Below are positions 9,625 to 23,608 of a DNA stretch of 45,008 bases, piece by piece. Source of the DNA: an uncultured Gammaproteobacteria bacterium. GTDB taxonomy: Bacteria > Pseudomonadota > Gammaproteobacteria > PS1 > Pseudothioglobaceae. Each line of letters opens with the position of its first letter. Within the stretch, counting starts at the first letter, position 1. The notes beneath the pieces were generated by a model, which saw nothing but the letters and a program-made list of their open reading frames with translations, searched no databases and was not told the origin of the DNA. The stretch lies in the NCBI GenBank assembly GCA_937899995.1, contig CALCCK010000016.1:1-45008 (forward strand), in the 5' to 3' direction. Made by a program: the position numbers and the translations under genes.

Positions 9625-10545
9625 TTATGGTCTAGCATCAATCTCTTTTTCTTCTTTCTCTGACGGCAGTAAATCTTCCTTACTAATACCCAATGCTAGA
9701 ATCATCGAGCTGGCCACGTAAATAGAAGAGTAAGTGCCAACCACCACACCAATTAGTAAGGCTAATGCAAAACTATGGATAATCTCACCGCCTAAAAAGA
9801 AGAGCGAGAACAGTACCAGCATCGTTGTTAATGACGTCATAATGGTCCTAGAAAGAGTTTGATTCAATGCGCCATTAATAATTTTAGCCGGATCTACATG
9901 GCGAGTAGAAAGGAAGTTTTCACGAATTCGGTCAAACACCACAATCGTATCGTTTAATGAATAACCAATCACCGCAAGAATCGCCGCCAATACCGTTAAA
10001 TCAAACTCTAACTGTAATAATGAAAACACACCTAAGGTAATAATTACATCGTGAATTAAGGCCGATATCGAGCCCAAAGCAAAACGGTATTCAAAACGAA
10101 CCGCTACATAAATCAAAATACCAATCAATGCATACAGCATTGCTAAGCCACCATCATTAGTAAGTTCTTCACCCACTTTAGGCCCAACAAACTCAACACG
10201 GCGAATATCAACATCATCACCTAATAAACGAATAATCTTACTACTCAATTTCGCATTGGAAATATCCTGAGGTTTGAGACGGATCAAGATCTCCTTAGTC
10301 GAACCAAAATATTGTACATTTGCACTTTTAAAGTTAGCCTCATCCAATGTATTGCGTACCACTGACAAATCCACACCTTCATGATAGCCAACCTCAATTA
10401 AAGTGCCGCCAGTAAAATCAATACCAAGCTTAAGACCTTGTGTTGATATCGAGAATATTGAAACGGCCATTAGCATCAATGACACAACAATGGCGTACGT
10501 ACGCTTACCAACAAAATCAATCGTAGGGATATTTAATGCCTTCAT
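9625..10545 (-). CDS. secF: Protein translocase subunit SecF
   Basis: A 306-residue inner-membrane protein that, with SecD, uses proton motive force to assist Sec-dependent export. It has an N-terminal membrane segment at about 15-35, the conserved GIDFTGGTL (41-49), a periplasmic domain, then a five-segment membrane block containing the VIGYSLNDTIVVFDRIREN motif. The start ATG overlaps the end of secD by four bases. The tail is short and acidic/basic, ending in DARP. Confidence 0.96.
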   Translation of the reverse strand: MKALNIPTIDFVGKRTYAIVVSLMLMAVSIFSISTQGLKLGIDFTGGTLIEVGYHEGVDLSVVRNTLDEANFKSANVQYFGSTKEILIRLKPQDISNAKLSSKIIRLLGDDVDIRRVEFVGPKVGEELTNDGGLAMLYALIGILIYVAVRFEYRFALGSISALIHDVIITLGVFSLLQLEFDLTVLAAILAVIGYSLNDTIVVFDRIRENFLSTRHVDPAKIINGALNQTLSRTIMTSLTTMLVLFSLFFLGGEIIHSFALALLIGVVVGTYSSIYVASSMILALGISKEDLLPSEKEEKEIDARP

Positions 10546-12398
10546 ATTGATAACTCCTTTAGCTTCTTACCGCCATAAATTTTATTAATAATTGCCCTCG
10601 AAACAATAATAGCTGTAAACATCGAAGTTACAATACCAATCGATAAAGTAATAGCAAAGCCTTTAATCGGCCCCGTACCAAAACTGAACAATACTAATGC
10701 GGCAATTAACGTTGTGATATTAGCATCTGCAATGGTTAATAATGCCTTGTCATAGCCACTTGAGATGGCTTTTTGGATATTACTGTGCGCACCTAATTCT
10801 TCTTTAATACGCTCAAAAATCAGCACGTTGGCGTCCACCGCCATACCGATCGTTAATACGATGCCAGCAATACCTGGTAAGGTTAATGTGGCTTGCAAGA
10901 GTGACAACACTGCCACAATCATTACTAAATTAAGCGTTAAGGCAATATTAGCCACCAGACCAAATACTCGGTAACGAATCGCCATAAATAATAAAACTAA
11001 AGCAAAGCCAACAATAACAGACAAGACGCCTTTTTCAATATTGTCTGCGCCTAGGCTCGGACCAATGGTACGTTCTTCAATAATTTCAATCGGTGCCGAA
11101 AGCGAACCCGCTCTAAGCAATAGAGCTAAGTTACGCGCTTCACGCAAACTATCAATACCTGTGATCTGAAAGCGTGTTGAAAAAGTACCTTGAATCGTGG
11201 CTGCATTAATAATGTCTTTAGTAGTGCTACGTTTTTTAACAATCTTGCCATCTTTACTACGCAATGTCTCGACTTTATTCTCAATAAACACCACAGCCAT
11301 ACGACTATACAAATATTTTTTAGTGGTGTCTAACATAGAGCGTCCACCCGCACTGTCTAGGGTAATATTAACCATTGGCGTGTTATTTTCTTGGTCTACA
11401 CCTGAAGAAGCGCCAGTGATGTTTTCACCCGTAGCAATCACTCGAGTCTTTAATAACAACGGCCGTCCATCTTTAAAATAGTAAAGTTTCGAGCCGGCCG
11501 GGATTCTACCTGATTGAATAGCCGTTTGTGGGTCATTCTTCTCATCTACTAATCTAAATTCTAATGTGGCTACCGCACCCAAGATTTCTTTAGCACGCGC
11601 CGTATCTTGCACACCTGGTAATTGCACCACAATACGCTCTAACCCTTGCTGCTGAATAATTGGCTCGGCCACACCTAGCTCATTCACTCGGTTTCTAAGG
11701 GTGGTGATGTTTTGTTTTAAAGCACTGTTTTTGGCTATTTTTTGCGCAGCATCACTAATAATCACTTGAACCAATAATTCATCTTGACTACCTGTTTCAA
11801 GCACGATTAAATCACTAAGATCTGATTTAATACGCGCCAACGCCTTGTCTTTTAACTCAAGCGTTTTAAAACGAATAGCAATGCTATCACCTTCCTTCTT
11901 AATACTCTTGTACAGACGGTCTTCACGCAATAAAGTGCGTAATTCATTATAGTATTTATCAATCGACATTGATAATACTGCCTGCATATCCACTTCTAAT
12001 AAGAAATGTACGCCACCTCGAAGATCTAGCCCTAACGACATAGCTCTACCACCCAAATTCGATAGCCACAATGGAACTGAAGGGGCTAGATTAAGCGCAA
12101 CTACATAATTACGGCCTAACTCTGTTTTGAGCAAATCCTTGGCAGACAGCTGAGATTCATTGTTTTCAAAACGCACCAAGATACGGCGGTTTGACAATCC
12201 TGCTGACTTGTAACGAATGTTCTTTGCTTTTAGAGTATCTGTAATTTTAGTTAGATCAGACTGCTCAATAGCAGCATCACCCGCACTAGATATTTGCACT
12301 GCTAAATCTGAACCAAAGACATTTGGCAAAGCGTAAAGCACTGATAATAACAAGAAAAAAGCGATTAACGCATTTCTTAAACCGGAGTAATGATTCAT
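10542..12398 (-). CDS. secD: Protein translocase subunit SecD
   Basis: A 618-residue inner-membrane RND-superfamily protein. The N-terminal segment (about 8-28) anchors a large periplasmic region; the P1 motif LGLDLRGGVHFLLEVD is at 122-137, with the conserved D125. The C-terminal membrane block contains GMAVDANVLIFERIKEE, the counterpart of SecF's DTIVVFDRIRE. Length is typical (E. coli 615). It lies 21 bases after yajC and overlaps secF. Confidence 0.96.
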   Translation of the reverse strand: MNHYSGLRNALIAFFLLLSVLYALPNVFGSDLAVQISSAGDAAIEQSDLTKITDTLKAKNIRYKSAGLSNRRILVRFENNESQLSAKDLLKTELGRNYVVALNLAPSVPLWLSNLGGRAMSLGLDLRGGVHFLLEVDMQAVLSMSIDKYYNELRTLLREDRLYKSIKKEGDSIAIRFKTLELKDKALARIKSDLSDLIVLETGSQDELLVQVIISDAAQKIAKNSALKQNITTLRNRVNELGVAEPIIQQQGLERIVVQLPGVQDTARAKEILGAVATLEFRLVDEKNDPQTAIQSGRIPAGSKLYYFKDGRPLLLKTRVIATGENITGASSGVDQENNTPMVNITLDSAGGRSMLDTTKKYLYSRMAVVFIENKVETLRSKDGKIVKKRSTTKDIINAATIQGTFSTRFQITGIDSLREARNLALLLRAGSLSAPIEIIEERTIGPSLGADNIEKGVLSVIVGFALVLLFMAIRYRVFGLVANIALTLNLVMIVAVLSLLQATLTLPGIAGIVLTIGMAVDANVLIFERIKEELGAHSNIQKAISSGYDKALLTIADANITTLIAALVLFSFGTGPIKGFAITLSIGIVTSMFTAIIVSRAIINKIYGGKKLKELSI

Positions 12399-12419
12399 GG
12401 GCTTATTTACACCTTAAAG

Positions 12420-12755
12420 TTAAATCTTAACGCTACCTTTTGGTAACTTTTGATTTATACCTTGTTTTTGCACTTTAATCACTACACCGTCAGCAATCTC
12501 TAATGTGGCAAAAGATTCATCAACTGACATCACCTTAGCGACAACACCGCCGTTAGTGACCACTTCGTCGCCTTTTTTTAGCGCTGCTAAAAGTACTTTA
12601 TGCTCTTTAGCACGTTTTTGCTGTGGTCTAATTAACAAGATATACATCACCAAAAGCAAAAGCCCCGGTAATATCAATTGGCTCAAACCTGATGGATCTG
12701 AGTTAATACCTTCGGCAGCAAATGCTGGTGATATGATTAAGTCTAATAAGTTCAT
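12420..12755 (-). CDS. yajC: Preprotein translocase subunit YajC
   Basis: A 111-residue single-span accessory subunit of the SecDF complex. The hydrophobic segment is at about 24-43, followed by the conserved RPQQKRAKEHKVLL and the cytosolic GDEVVTNGGVVAKV block. AGGAGATAAC precedes the ATG, a good ribosome binding site. The usual order yajC-secD-secF is kept, but the upstream gene is serS instead of the common tgt. Confidence 0.95.
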   Translation of the reverse strand: MNLLDLIISPAFAAEGINSDPSGLSQLILPGLLLLVMYILLIRPQQKRAKEHKVLLAALKKGDEVVTNGGVVAKVMSVDESFATLEIADGVVIKVQKQGINQKLPKGSVKI

Positions 12756-12775
12756 TGTTATCTCCTAATAAAAAA

Positions 12776-14116
<1,341 letters not shown>

Positions 14117-14147
14117 TCACTTAAAAACTTACTTGGGAAATTATACT

Positions 14148-14435
14148 ATGTTCAACTCATTTACAGGCAATGATGCATGCAAACTATTAGCTAATGGCGC
14201 ACAATTGGTCGACGTTCGATCAAGTGCAGAATTTTCTCGTGGTTCACTACCTAACGCTATCAACCTCCCCTTACAATCAATCATGGGGGCTAAGAATATT
14301 ATTGATAATGATAAAGACGTCATTGTATATTGTGTCACTGGTGCTCGATCTTCAACCGCTAAAAACTATTTGGTGAAAATGGGCTTTGATAAAGTACATG
14401 ATTTAGGTTCTTTCAAAAACTATAACTGCGAGTAA
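14148..14435 (+). CDS. Small rhodanese-domain protein
   Basis: A 95-residue single rhodanese domain, the GlpE/PspE type of stand-alone sulfurtransferase that moves sulfane sulfur through an active-site cysteine. The catalytic loop is YCVTGARSS with C62; the preceding LVDVRSSAEFSRGSLPNAINLP is the usual fold signature. I chose the ATG at 14148 over a TTG at 14133, because GGGAA lies about eight bases before it. No signal peptide is seen, so it is probably cytosolic. The physiological sulfur donor and acceptor are unknown. A second rhodanese is at 22512-22973. Confidence 0.88.
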   Translation: MFNSFTGNDACKLLANGAQLVDVRSSAEFSRGSLPNAINLPLQSIMGAKNIIDNDKDVIVYCVTGARSSTAKNYLVKMGFDKVHDLGSFKNYNCE

Positions 14436-14459
14436 ATCACTAAGTGATAAAATTAGCAT

Positions 14460-15092
14460 GTGAGAGTTAAAAGCAAGTGGCATAAAAATCAAGTTAAAAC
14501 CATTGAAGATATTGGCGGTGCGATGGCGTTTATTTGCTGGCGTATTACCAAAAATCACCTTGAAGATTTAATCAACGAAGGCTTTGTGATTGAAAAAGAG
14601 CAAGTCTTTGATGTGATTAAAGAATACCTCTGTTTTCTGATTCAATCCATTGATCGCCTAGTATTCAAAACACTCAACGTAGAACAACGAAAAGAGTTAA
14701 TAAATAAGCTAGCTAAACAGTCTGCCTTTTACTATCAAGAAAACAAAGAAGATCGTATCGGTGAAGGCAACCATTGGAAAGCATTTATCAGCACTTACAA
14801 TCAACGCTCAAAAGATTATTCAGATTATGACTTTGTCGATAATGAGCCAGATTATCATTTTTTAAGATACTTTGCTGAAAAGGTTAAATTAGCAATGACG
14901 GATGTTGATGAAAAATGGATTGTTCAGCAAATGATTGAGATTCAAGCACCAAAGGCTTTTAAAAAACTCAGCCAAAGTGTGGACGATTTAGTATCGGTCA
15001 ATAGCATCATCTCTAAAAAAGAACAAATCAAACAAAAAAAGGATAAAGTCCCTCGTTCAAAACGCCCTTCAACCAGGTCTGACTTGCAATAA
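14460..15092 (+). CDS. Hypothetical cytosolic protein
   Basis: I do not recognise this 210-residue protein. It starts at a GTG because the ATG two bases earlier runs directly into TGA. The sequence is soluble, largely helical in appearance, and ends in a strongly basic, low-complexity tail (about 185-210, rich in Lys, Arg and Ser). The N-terminus MRVKSKWHKNQVKTIEDIGG is also basic and contains a WH pair. It starts 24 bases after the rhodanese gene and lies 51 bases before trxC on the same strand, so it may share a transcript with them. No catalytic motif is evident. Confidence 0.75.
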   Translation: MRVKSKWHKNQVKTIEDIGGAMAFICWRITKNHLEDLINEGFVIEKEQVFDVIKEYLCFLIQSIDRLVFKTLNVEQRKELINKLAKQSAFYYQENKEDRIGEGNHWKAFISTYNQRSKDYSDYDFVDNEPDYHFLRYFAEKVKLAMTDVDEKWIVQQMIEIQAPKAFKKLSQSVDDLVSVNSIISKKEQIKQKKDKVPRSKRPSTRSDLQ

Positions 15093-15143
15093 ATATATCT
15101 ACCCATGAGTAATTATTAATAACAAATAAATTAGGCATTAACA

Positions 15144-15566
15144 ATGATTTCAATGTGTCCAAGCTGTGGCGGGTTAAACAAAATCCCAGAAGCAAAATTA
15201 AATAACAATCCAAAATGTGGGAAATGTAAAAAACCATTATACAAAGGTGGGCCAATTTCAATGACCGGCACGCAACTCACTCGCATCATTGAAAAAACTG
15301 ACGAGTTATTAGTGGTAGATTTTTGGGCCACTTGGTGTGGTCCGTGCCAACAGTTTGCGCCAACTTTTAAACAAGTGGCTAGTCAAGTAGAGCCTAAAGC
15401 ACGCTTTATCAAAATTGAAACTGAATCTGAACAAGCTATTTCTGCCAAATACAACATTCGCTCTATCCCGACCTTAGCAATCTTTAAAAATGGCAAAGAA
15501 ATTGATCGGGTATCAGGTGCTCTGAGCGCGCCAGACTTTAGAAACTGGGTTAATCAACATACGTAA
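15144..15566 (+). CDS. trxC: Thioredoxin 2
   Basis: A 140-residue cytosolic thioredoxin with the TrxC-specific N-terminal zinc site: CPSC at residues 5-8 and CGKC at 25-28. The active site WCGPC is at 64-68 (C65, C68), and the cis-proline lies in RSIPTLAIF. Length matches E. coli TrxC (139). In E. coli the zinc site modulates redox potential and the gene belongs to the OxyR regulon; whether that holds here cannot be seen. ATG at 15144 or 15153 are both possible; the first gives MISMCPSC. Confidence 0.95.
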   Translation: MISMCPSCGGLNKIPEAKLNNNPKCGKCKKPLYKGGPISMTGTQLTRIIEKTDELLVVDFWATWCGPCQQFAPTFKQVASQVEPKARFIKIETESEQAISAKYNIRSIPTLAIFKNGKEIDRVSGALSAPDFRNWVNQHT

Positions 15567-15577
15567 AGTAATGCACT

Positions 15578-15658
15578 AATTTTAGTTAAAAAATAACAGA
15601 CTTTCTTGTTGTAACAAGCCAGTGCAAGCCTTTCGGGTATTATGTGGTAACTAAAATT
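15578..15658 (+). repeat. Foldable intergenic element with long inverted repeat
   Basis: A perfect 11-bp inverted repeat, AATTTTAGTTA (15578-15588) and TAACTAAAATT (15648-15658), encloses a second perfect hairpin CTTGTT-GT-AACAAG (15605-15618) and a weaker CCA...TGG closing pair. As RNA on + it could form a three-way junction that ends 11 bases before the ATG of the next gene. No Shine-Dalgarno sequence is visible in between. It matches no riboswitch class I know. A protein operator or chance in AT-rich DNA are alternatives. Confidence 0.5.
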
Positions 15659-15669
15659 TCCAAATTACT

Positions 15670-16677
15670 ATGGACATCTTTACACAGGCGTTATTAGGGT
15701 CAGCAATTGCACAACTTGGTGCAAAAAAATCTGAAATCAAAATTGCAACTTTTATCGGCTGTATAGCTGGCATCCTAGCTGACGCCGATATATTTATTCA
15801 ATCTATTAACGACCCATTACTTTTCCTAGATTATCATCGACATTTTACCCACGCAATCGCATTTATCCCCATTGGCGCACTGATTGGTGCCTTAGTATGC
15901 TGGCCCTTTGTTAGAAAAAATATAAACTTTAGTCGCCTATATTTTTTTGCTTTCTTAGGCTATCTGTTAAGTGGAGTCTTGGATGCCTTCACTGGTTTTG
16001 GTACACATCTATTATTACCATTCTCAGATGTACGTATTGCTGCAAATTTAATTTCTATTATTGACCCTATATTTACACTATCCTTGTTCGTTGGCGTTAT
16101 TGGTAATATAAAATTTAGATCTAAGAAAATCACAATTTACAGTTTGATATTTTGCGTTGCATACTTAGCCACTGCCAATGTGCAACAAAGTCGGGCAACA
16201 AACATTCAATCTGAGATAGCTAAGAAGCGTGGGCATATCATCGAAAAATCCATCGTTAAGCCAACTTTAGGTAATATTGTATTATGGCGCTCCGTTTACC
16301 TATATAAAGATAAATACTATATAGATGCAATTCGCGTGGGATTAGCCAATGATAAAATCTACCAAGGTGAAACAGTCAAAAGTGCACTGCCAACAATTAA
16401 TTTTTCTACAATAGACAACGCCAGCCAATTATATCAAGACATTATGCGTTTTCAGACTTTTACCAATAACTATATCGCCTTAGATCCTCGTGATCAATCA
16501 ATTTTAGGTGATATTAGATATTCAATGCTTCCAACCAGCGCCAACCCGTTATGGGGTATTGTAATCAACCCCAACAAAACAGATGAGCACGTGTCTTACT
16601 TAACAATGAGAAAATATGACACACAATTACGTCAGCAATATATCAGCATGGTTTTAGGAAAAGATCTTAATCAATAA
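15670..16677 (+). CDS. YdjM-type membrane-bound metal-dependent hydrolase
   Basis: A 335-residue protein resembling the YdjM/DUF457 family of predicted membrane-bound, metal-dependent hydrolases (LexA-regulated in E. coli). Visible are a start MDIFTQALLGSAIAQ, the acidic pair ADAD (37-40), the histidine motif YHRHFTHA (55-62), and a second acidic site SGVLDAFTGFGTH. Hydrophobic segments occupy much of residues 25-45, 60-80, 93-112 and 128-148, then about 160 soluble residues form a C-terminal domain. The substrate is not known. It is preceded by the foldable element at 15578-15658. Confidence 0.78.
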   Translation: MDIFTQALLGSAIAQLGAKKSEIKIATFIGCIAGILADADIFIQSINDPLLFLDYHRHFTHAIAFIPIGALIGALVCWPFVRKNINFSRLYFFAFLGYLLSGVLDAFTGFGTHLLLPFSDVRIAANLISIIDPIFTLSLFVGVIGNIKFRSKKITIYSLIFCVAYLATANVQQSRATNIQSEIAKKRGHIIEKSIVKPTLGNIVLWRSVYLYKDKYYIDAIRVGLANDKIYQGETVKSALPTINFSTIDNASQLYQDIMRFQTFTNNYIALDPRDQSILGDIRYSMLPTSANPLWGIVINPNKTDEHVSYLTMRKYDTQLRQQYISMVLGKDLNQ

Positions 16678-16807
16678 AGAGATAGACTTTTTTCCAAGTT
16701 CGGTAATCAAAAATTCAATAAATATTGGTGCTATGCCTTTTTTATGAAGATCATCAATCTAATCTAGTGTCAACGCTACGGATCATTTCGATAAATCATA
16801 GACGAAA

Positions 16808-16842
16808 AAATACCCCAGCAACATACGTTAACTGGGGTATTT
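16808..16842 (-). terminator. rRNA operon terminator
   Basis: The stem TACCCCAG (16811-16818) / CTGGGGTA (16832-16839), extended by A/T pairs at its base, is followed on the - strand by a run of T. It lies about ten bases after the 3' end of 5S rRNA. The rest of 16678-16851 shows no supported gene. Confidence 0.88.
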
Positions 16843-16851
16843 TGAATTTAA

Positions 16852-16970
16852 AGCCTAGCAATGTCCTACTCTCACATGGGGAGACCCCACACTACCATCG
16901 GCGCTAAGTGGTTTCACTTCTGAGTTCGGGATGGGATCAGGTGGGTCACACTCGCTATTGTCACTAAGCA
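16852..16970 (-). rRNA. rrf: 5S ribosomal RNA
   Basis: The - strand reads as a typical bacterial 5S, with the conserved CCGAACTCAGAAGTGAAAC core and GCCGATGGTAGTGTGGGG block. The ends pair as GCTTAG with CTAGGC, fixing the limits to within a base or two. The length is about 119. Confidence 0.95.
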
Positions 16971-17161
16971 AACTGTTTGCAACACTACATAAATGCAGCG
17001 TTTGCGAATTAAAAAGTTTTTATACCTTGATTATAAAATAATCGGAGATATAACAATTAATACATGTAATAAGTTTGTCACTGTACATCAGTGTATTGCA
17101 TGACACATCAACACAAAAATTATGGATTGAATAATAAATATTCAAATAATTTGGGTGTTAT

Positions 17162-20052
<2,891 letters not shown>

Positions 20053-20384
20053 ATATAACCCCAAAGTATCTGAGTTATATGGTTCTTATTCACCAAGAAG
20101 TCACAAATTGTGATAAATCACAATCGGTGAATTCTATTTTATTTTTCAATGAGAGAAATTAATCTCTCAATGAGAATCCATATTTTTTGAAATTGTTGTG
20201 TCAATGCAATACACCAATGATAACTGTCATCACAACAGTTATCGCGTTGTTATATTGTATATTTACAAACTTTACTTCATGTATTAAATTGTTAAAGAGC
20301 TCCACACCCGAAGGCGTGGCATAAAAACTTAAACAAACAAACTCAATAAATTAGCTTGTTTAAGTTTTTAGTAAAAAGAATAAG
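20053..20384 (-). other. Spacer between tRNA-Ala and 23S, with processing hairpins
   Basis: No gene lies here. The spacer holds several perfect inverted repeats: a 15-bp pair at 20322-20336 and 20356-20370 around a 19-base loop, and an 8-bp pair GATAACTG/CAGTTATC at 20219-20226 and 20236-20243. It also has TGAGAGA/TCTCTCA near 20150-20169 and TCACAAATTGTGA near 20101-20113. It also contains a boxA at 20288-20301. These probably fold the pre-rRNA and guide its processing. Confidence 0.75.
20288..20301 (-). promoter_or_regulatory. boxA antitermination site in the rRNA spacer
   Basis: The - strand reads AGCTCTTTAACAAT, nearly identical to the E. coli rrn boxA (TGCTCTTTAACA) that loads NusB-S10 for antitermination. 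It lies upstream of 23S, where E. coli also has a copy. Confidence 0.85.
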
Positions 20385-20460
20385 TGGTGGAGCCAGGGAG
20401 GATCGAACTCCCGACCTCTTGCGTGCAAGGCAAGCGCTCTCCCAGCTGAGCTATGGCCCC
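20385..20460 (-). tRNA. tRNA-Ala (anticodon UGC)
   Basis: A 76-base gene with encoded CCA. The acceptor stem pairs GGGGCCA with TGGCTCC, the anticodon stem-loop is CTTGC-CTTGCAC-GCAAG with anticodon TGC, and the T loop reads GTTCGATCC. It is the second tRNA of the 16S-23S spacer, as usual in gammaproteobacteria. Confidence 0.97.
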
Positions 20461-20493
20461 AATGCTTATACATATAATGTACAGAGCAGAAAG

Positions 20494-20570
<77 letters not shown>

Positions 20571-20661
20571 AAATAAACTTAAAATTATTTATAAAGGTTC
20601 ACTTGATCTTTTTCTCATTAAATTTTATCAAACAACTTGTTGTGGACACTCATACATTTCT

Positions 20662-22206
<1,545 letters not shown>

Positions 22207-22440
22207 AATTCTAACTATTTAGAACATTGGCAACATTTATAAATAAATGCGCTTTGCGTTCAATTTTTTTAAAAGCTGATTTTGCTTTTGTTTTGTCGGA
22301 ACAATCACAAATAAATGCAATTGTTTCGTGTGCACTGCACAATTTTTATTGTACGAGTGCCCACACAAGTTGTTTGATATATTTTTAAAGAGCTACCGTG
22401 TCCAGAAACTTTTATTTTTCTGTCTCGGTGAAAGGGGTGA
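22207..22440 (-). other. rRNA operon leader
   Basis: No gene lies here. Read on -, it contains in order a GC-rich discriminator (TTCACCCC) right after the -10 box, boxA, the upstream arm of the 16S processing stem (22365-22379), and a second region with local hairpins such as GTGCAGTGCAC near 22330-22340. The remainder to 22511, upstream of the promoter, is A/T-rich and may act as an UP element. Confidence 0.75.
22383..22394 (-). promoter_or_regulatory. boxA antitermination site in the rRNA leader
   Basis: The - strand reads AGCTCTTTAAAA, close to the boxA consensus TGCTCTTTAACA. It is placed between the promoter and the 16S processing stem, as in E. coli rrn leaders. Confidence 0.8.
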
Positions 22441-22468
22441 ATTATACGTAGAATTTTTTGTGCGTCAA
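22441..22468 (-). promoter_or_regulatory. rRNA operon promoter
   Basis: The -35 box TTGACG (22463-22468) and a perfect -10 box TATAAT (22441-22446) are separated by 16 bases. The following TTCACCCC is a G/C-rich discriminator, the feature that makes rRNA promoters sensitive to ppGpp and initiating NTP. A/T-rich sequence upstream fits an UP element. Transcription probably starts near 22434. Confidence 0.88.
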
Positions 22469-22511
22469 GCACTATTCTTCTTTTTTTATAAATTAATTTG
22501 CAGGGCAGAAA

Positions 22512-22973
22512 TCAAGGCTTTAATTTTCCTTTAGGTACTGTTCTATTTAACCATGTATCGATTTGATCAATATCGACAATATCTCCTTGATTATTAAGCA
22601 TTTCTAGGTCGTTATCATTCCAACCTTTAATACCTAACTTTAATGATCGAACCTGTTCAAACCCTATTTGCTGCATTGTTAATGCTGCTAGTGCACTGCG
22701 ATTACCTGAACGACATACCACGACAATGTTCTGATCTCTAGCTTGTGCTAATACTGGAATGGTGTCATCATAGTTCCAAACACAAGCACCTTCTAACACG
22801 CCTCTAGGTACATGGAGTGAGTCCTTAATATGCATCATCTCAAATTCATCTGACTCTCTGATGTCTAATACAATTAATTCAGGGTTTTGCTCTATTTCTT
22901 CTTCTAAATCCCAAGGTAGCACTTCATCTACTGAGCCTAATGCTTTAACAACAAGTCTTTGATATTCATCCAT
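22512..22973 (-). CDS. Rhodanese-domain protein linked to a two-component system
   Basis: A 153-residue protein with one rhodanese domain: LIVLDIRESDEFEMMHIKDS (33-52), then the catalytic loop VVCRSGNRSA with C87. The first 30 residues and the last 30 (WNDNDLEML... to KGKLKP) are extra. A TTG at 22988 would add five residues, but the ATG at 22973 lies five bases after the response-regulator stop and has a purine-rich AAAGAGA before it. It is the last gene of the gshA-mnmE-kinase-regulator cluster, and the neighbouring regulator suggests a link between sulfane sulfur and redox sensing. Confidence 0.88.
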   Translation of the reverse strand: MDEYQRLVVKALGSVDEVLPWDLEEEIEQNPELIVLDIRESDEFEMMHIKDSLHVPRGVLEGACVWNYDDTIPVLAQARDQNIVVVCRSGNRSALAALTMQQIGFEQVRSLKLGIKGWNDNDLEMLNNQGDIVDIDQIDTWLNRTVPKGKLKP

Positions 22974-22978
22974 TCTCT

Positions 22979-23608
22979 TTATCTGCAATAACCTTTTTCA
23001 GTGATTAATACTGCCACTTCCACCCTAGAGCTGAGCGAAAGTTTTTTTAAAATTGATTTCACATGTAATTTAACGGTGCCATCAGAAATACCCAACTCGC
23101 GAGCAATTACTTTGTTACTGTGACCACTAGCCACTTGACAGGCTACTTCCTTTTCTCTATTGGTGAGCGAGTCAAAGGTCGCTTCATTGTCAGTCAACTC
23201 ATTTCTAAGCACCTTAGCCAATACACGGGTCATGTCTTGTGCCACTATAATAGAGCCTGTTACTATCTCATTTAAAGCATTAACCAATTCATCAGGATCC
23301 ATGTCTTTTAATAAGTAACCCTGAGCGCCGTATTTGAGGCAATCACGTAAATCATGTTCTTCAGTGCTGGTGGTTAACATCACAATTGGGGTCTGCTCGT
23401 CTTGTTCTTTTAATGCTTTTAATACTTCAATCCCTGACATAGCAGGCATACGTAAATCTAATAAGATAATGTCTAGTGATAAGGTAGGAATTTCTGCCAA
23501 GCCTTGCTCGGGCGAAGCGGCTGCTTTGGCGTGAATCTTTCTTGATTCTAATAAAGAGATTAATCCATTACGAAATAAAGCATGGTCATCAATAATATAA
23601 ACTCTCAT
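22979..23608 (-). CDS. NarL/FixJ-type response regulator
   Basis: A 209-residue regulator. The receiver domain has the acidic pair D7-D8, the phosphoacceptor D51 in LLDLRMP, T79/T80 and K101. A LuxR-type helix-turn-helix follows at about 145-205 (LTNREKEVACQVASGHSNKVIARELGIS, cited in part: LTNREKEV and HVKSILKKLSL). The length and domain order match NarL (216). The ATG overlaps the stop of the kinase gene by four bases, so the two form a cognate pair. Target genes are unknown. Confidence 0.92.
   Translation of the reverse strand: MRVYIIDDHALFRNGLISLLESRKIHAKAAASPEQGLAEIPTLSLDIILLDLRMPAMSGIEVLKALKEQDEQTPIVMLTTSTEEHDLRDCLKYGAQGYLLKDMDPDELVNALNEIVTGSIIVAQDMTRVLAKVLRNELTDNEATFDSLTNREKEVACQVASGHSNKVIARELGISDGTVKLHVKSILKKLSLSSRVEVAVLITEKGYCR

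Noticed and set aside
16654-16758. Protein-like open stretch on - downstream of the rRNA terminator (IDDLHKKGIAPIFIE...).
   Set aside because: It has no start codon or ribosome site, overlaps the end of the membrane hydrolase gene, and I could not tie it to any family; probably chance or a shadow.
22207-22511. Search for a small gene between the rRNA operon and the rhodanese.
   Set aside because: A 68-codon frame at 22328-22534 overlaps the rRNA promoter and leader; it is not a credible protein.
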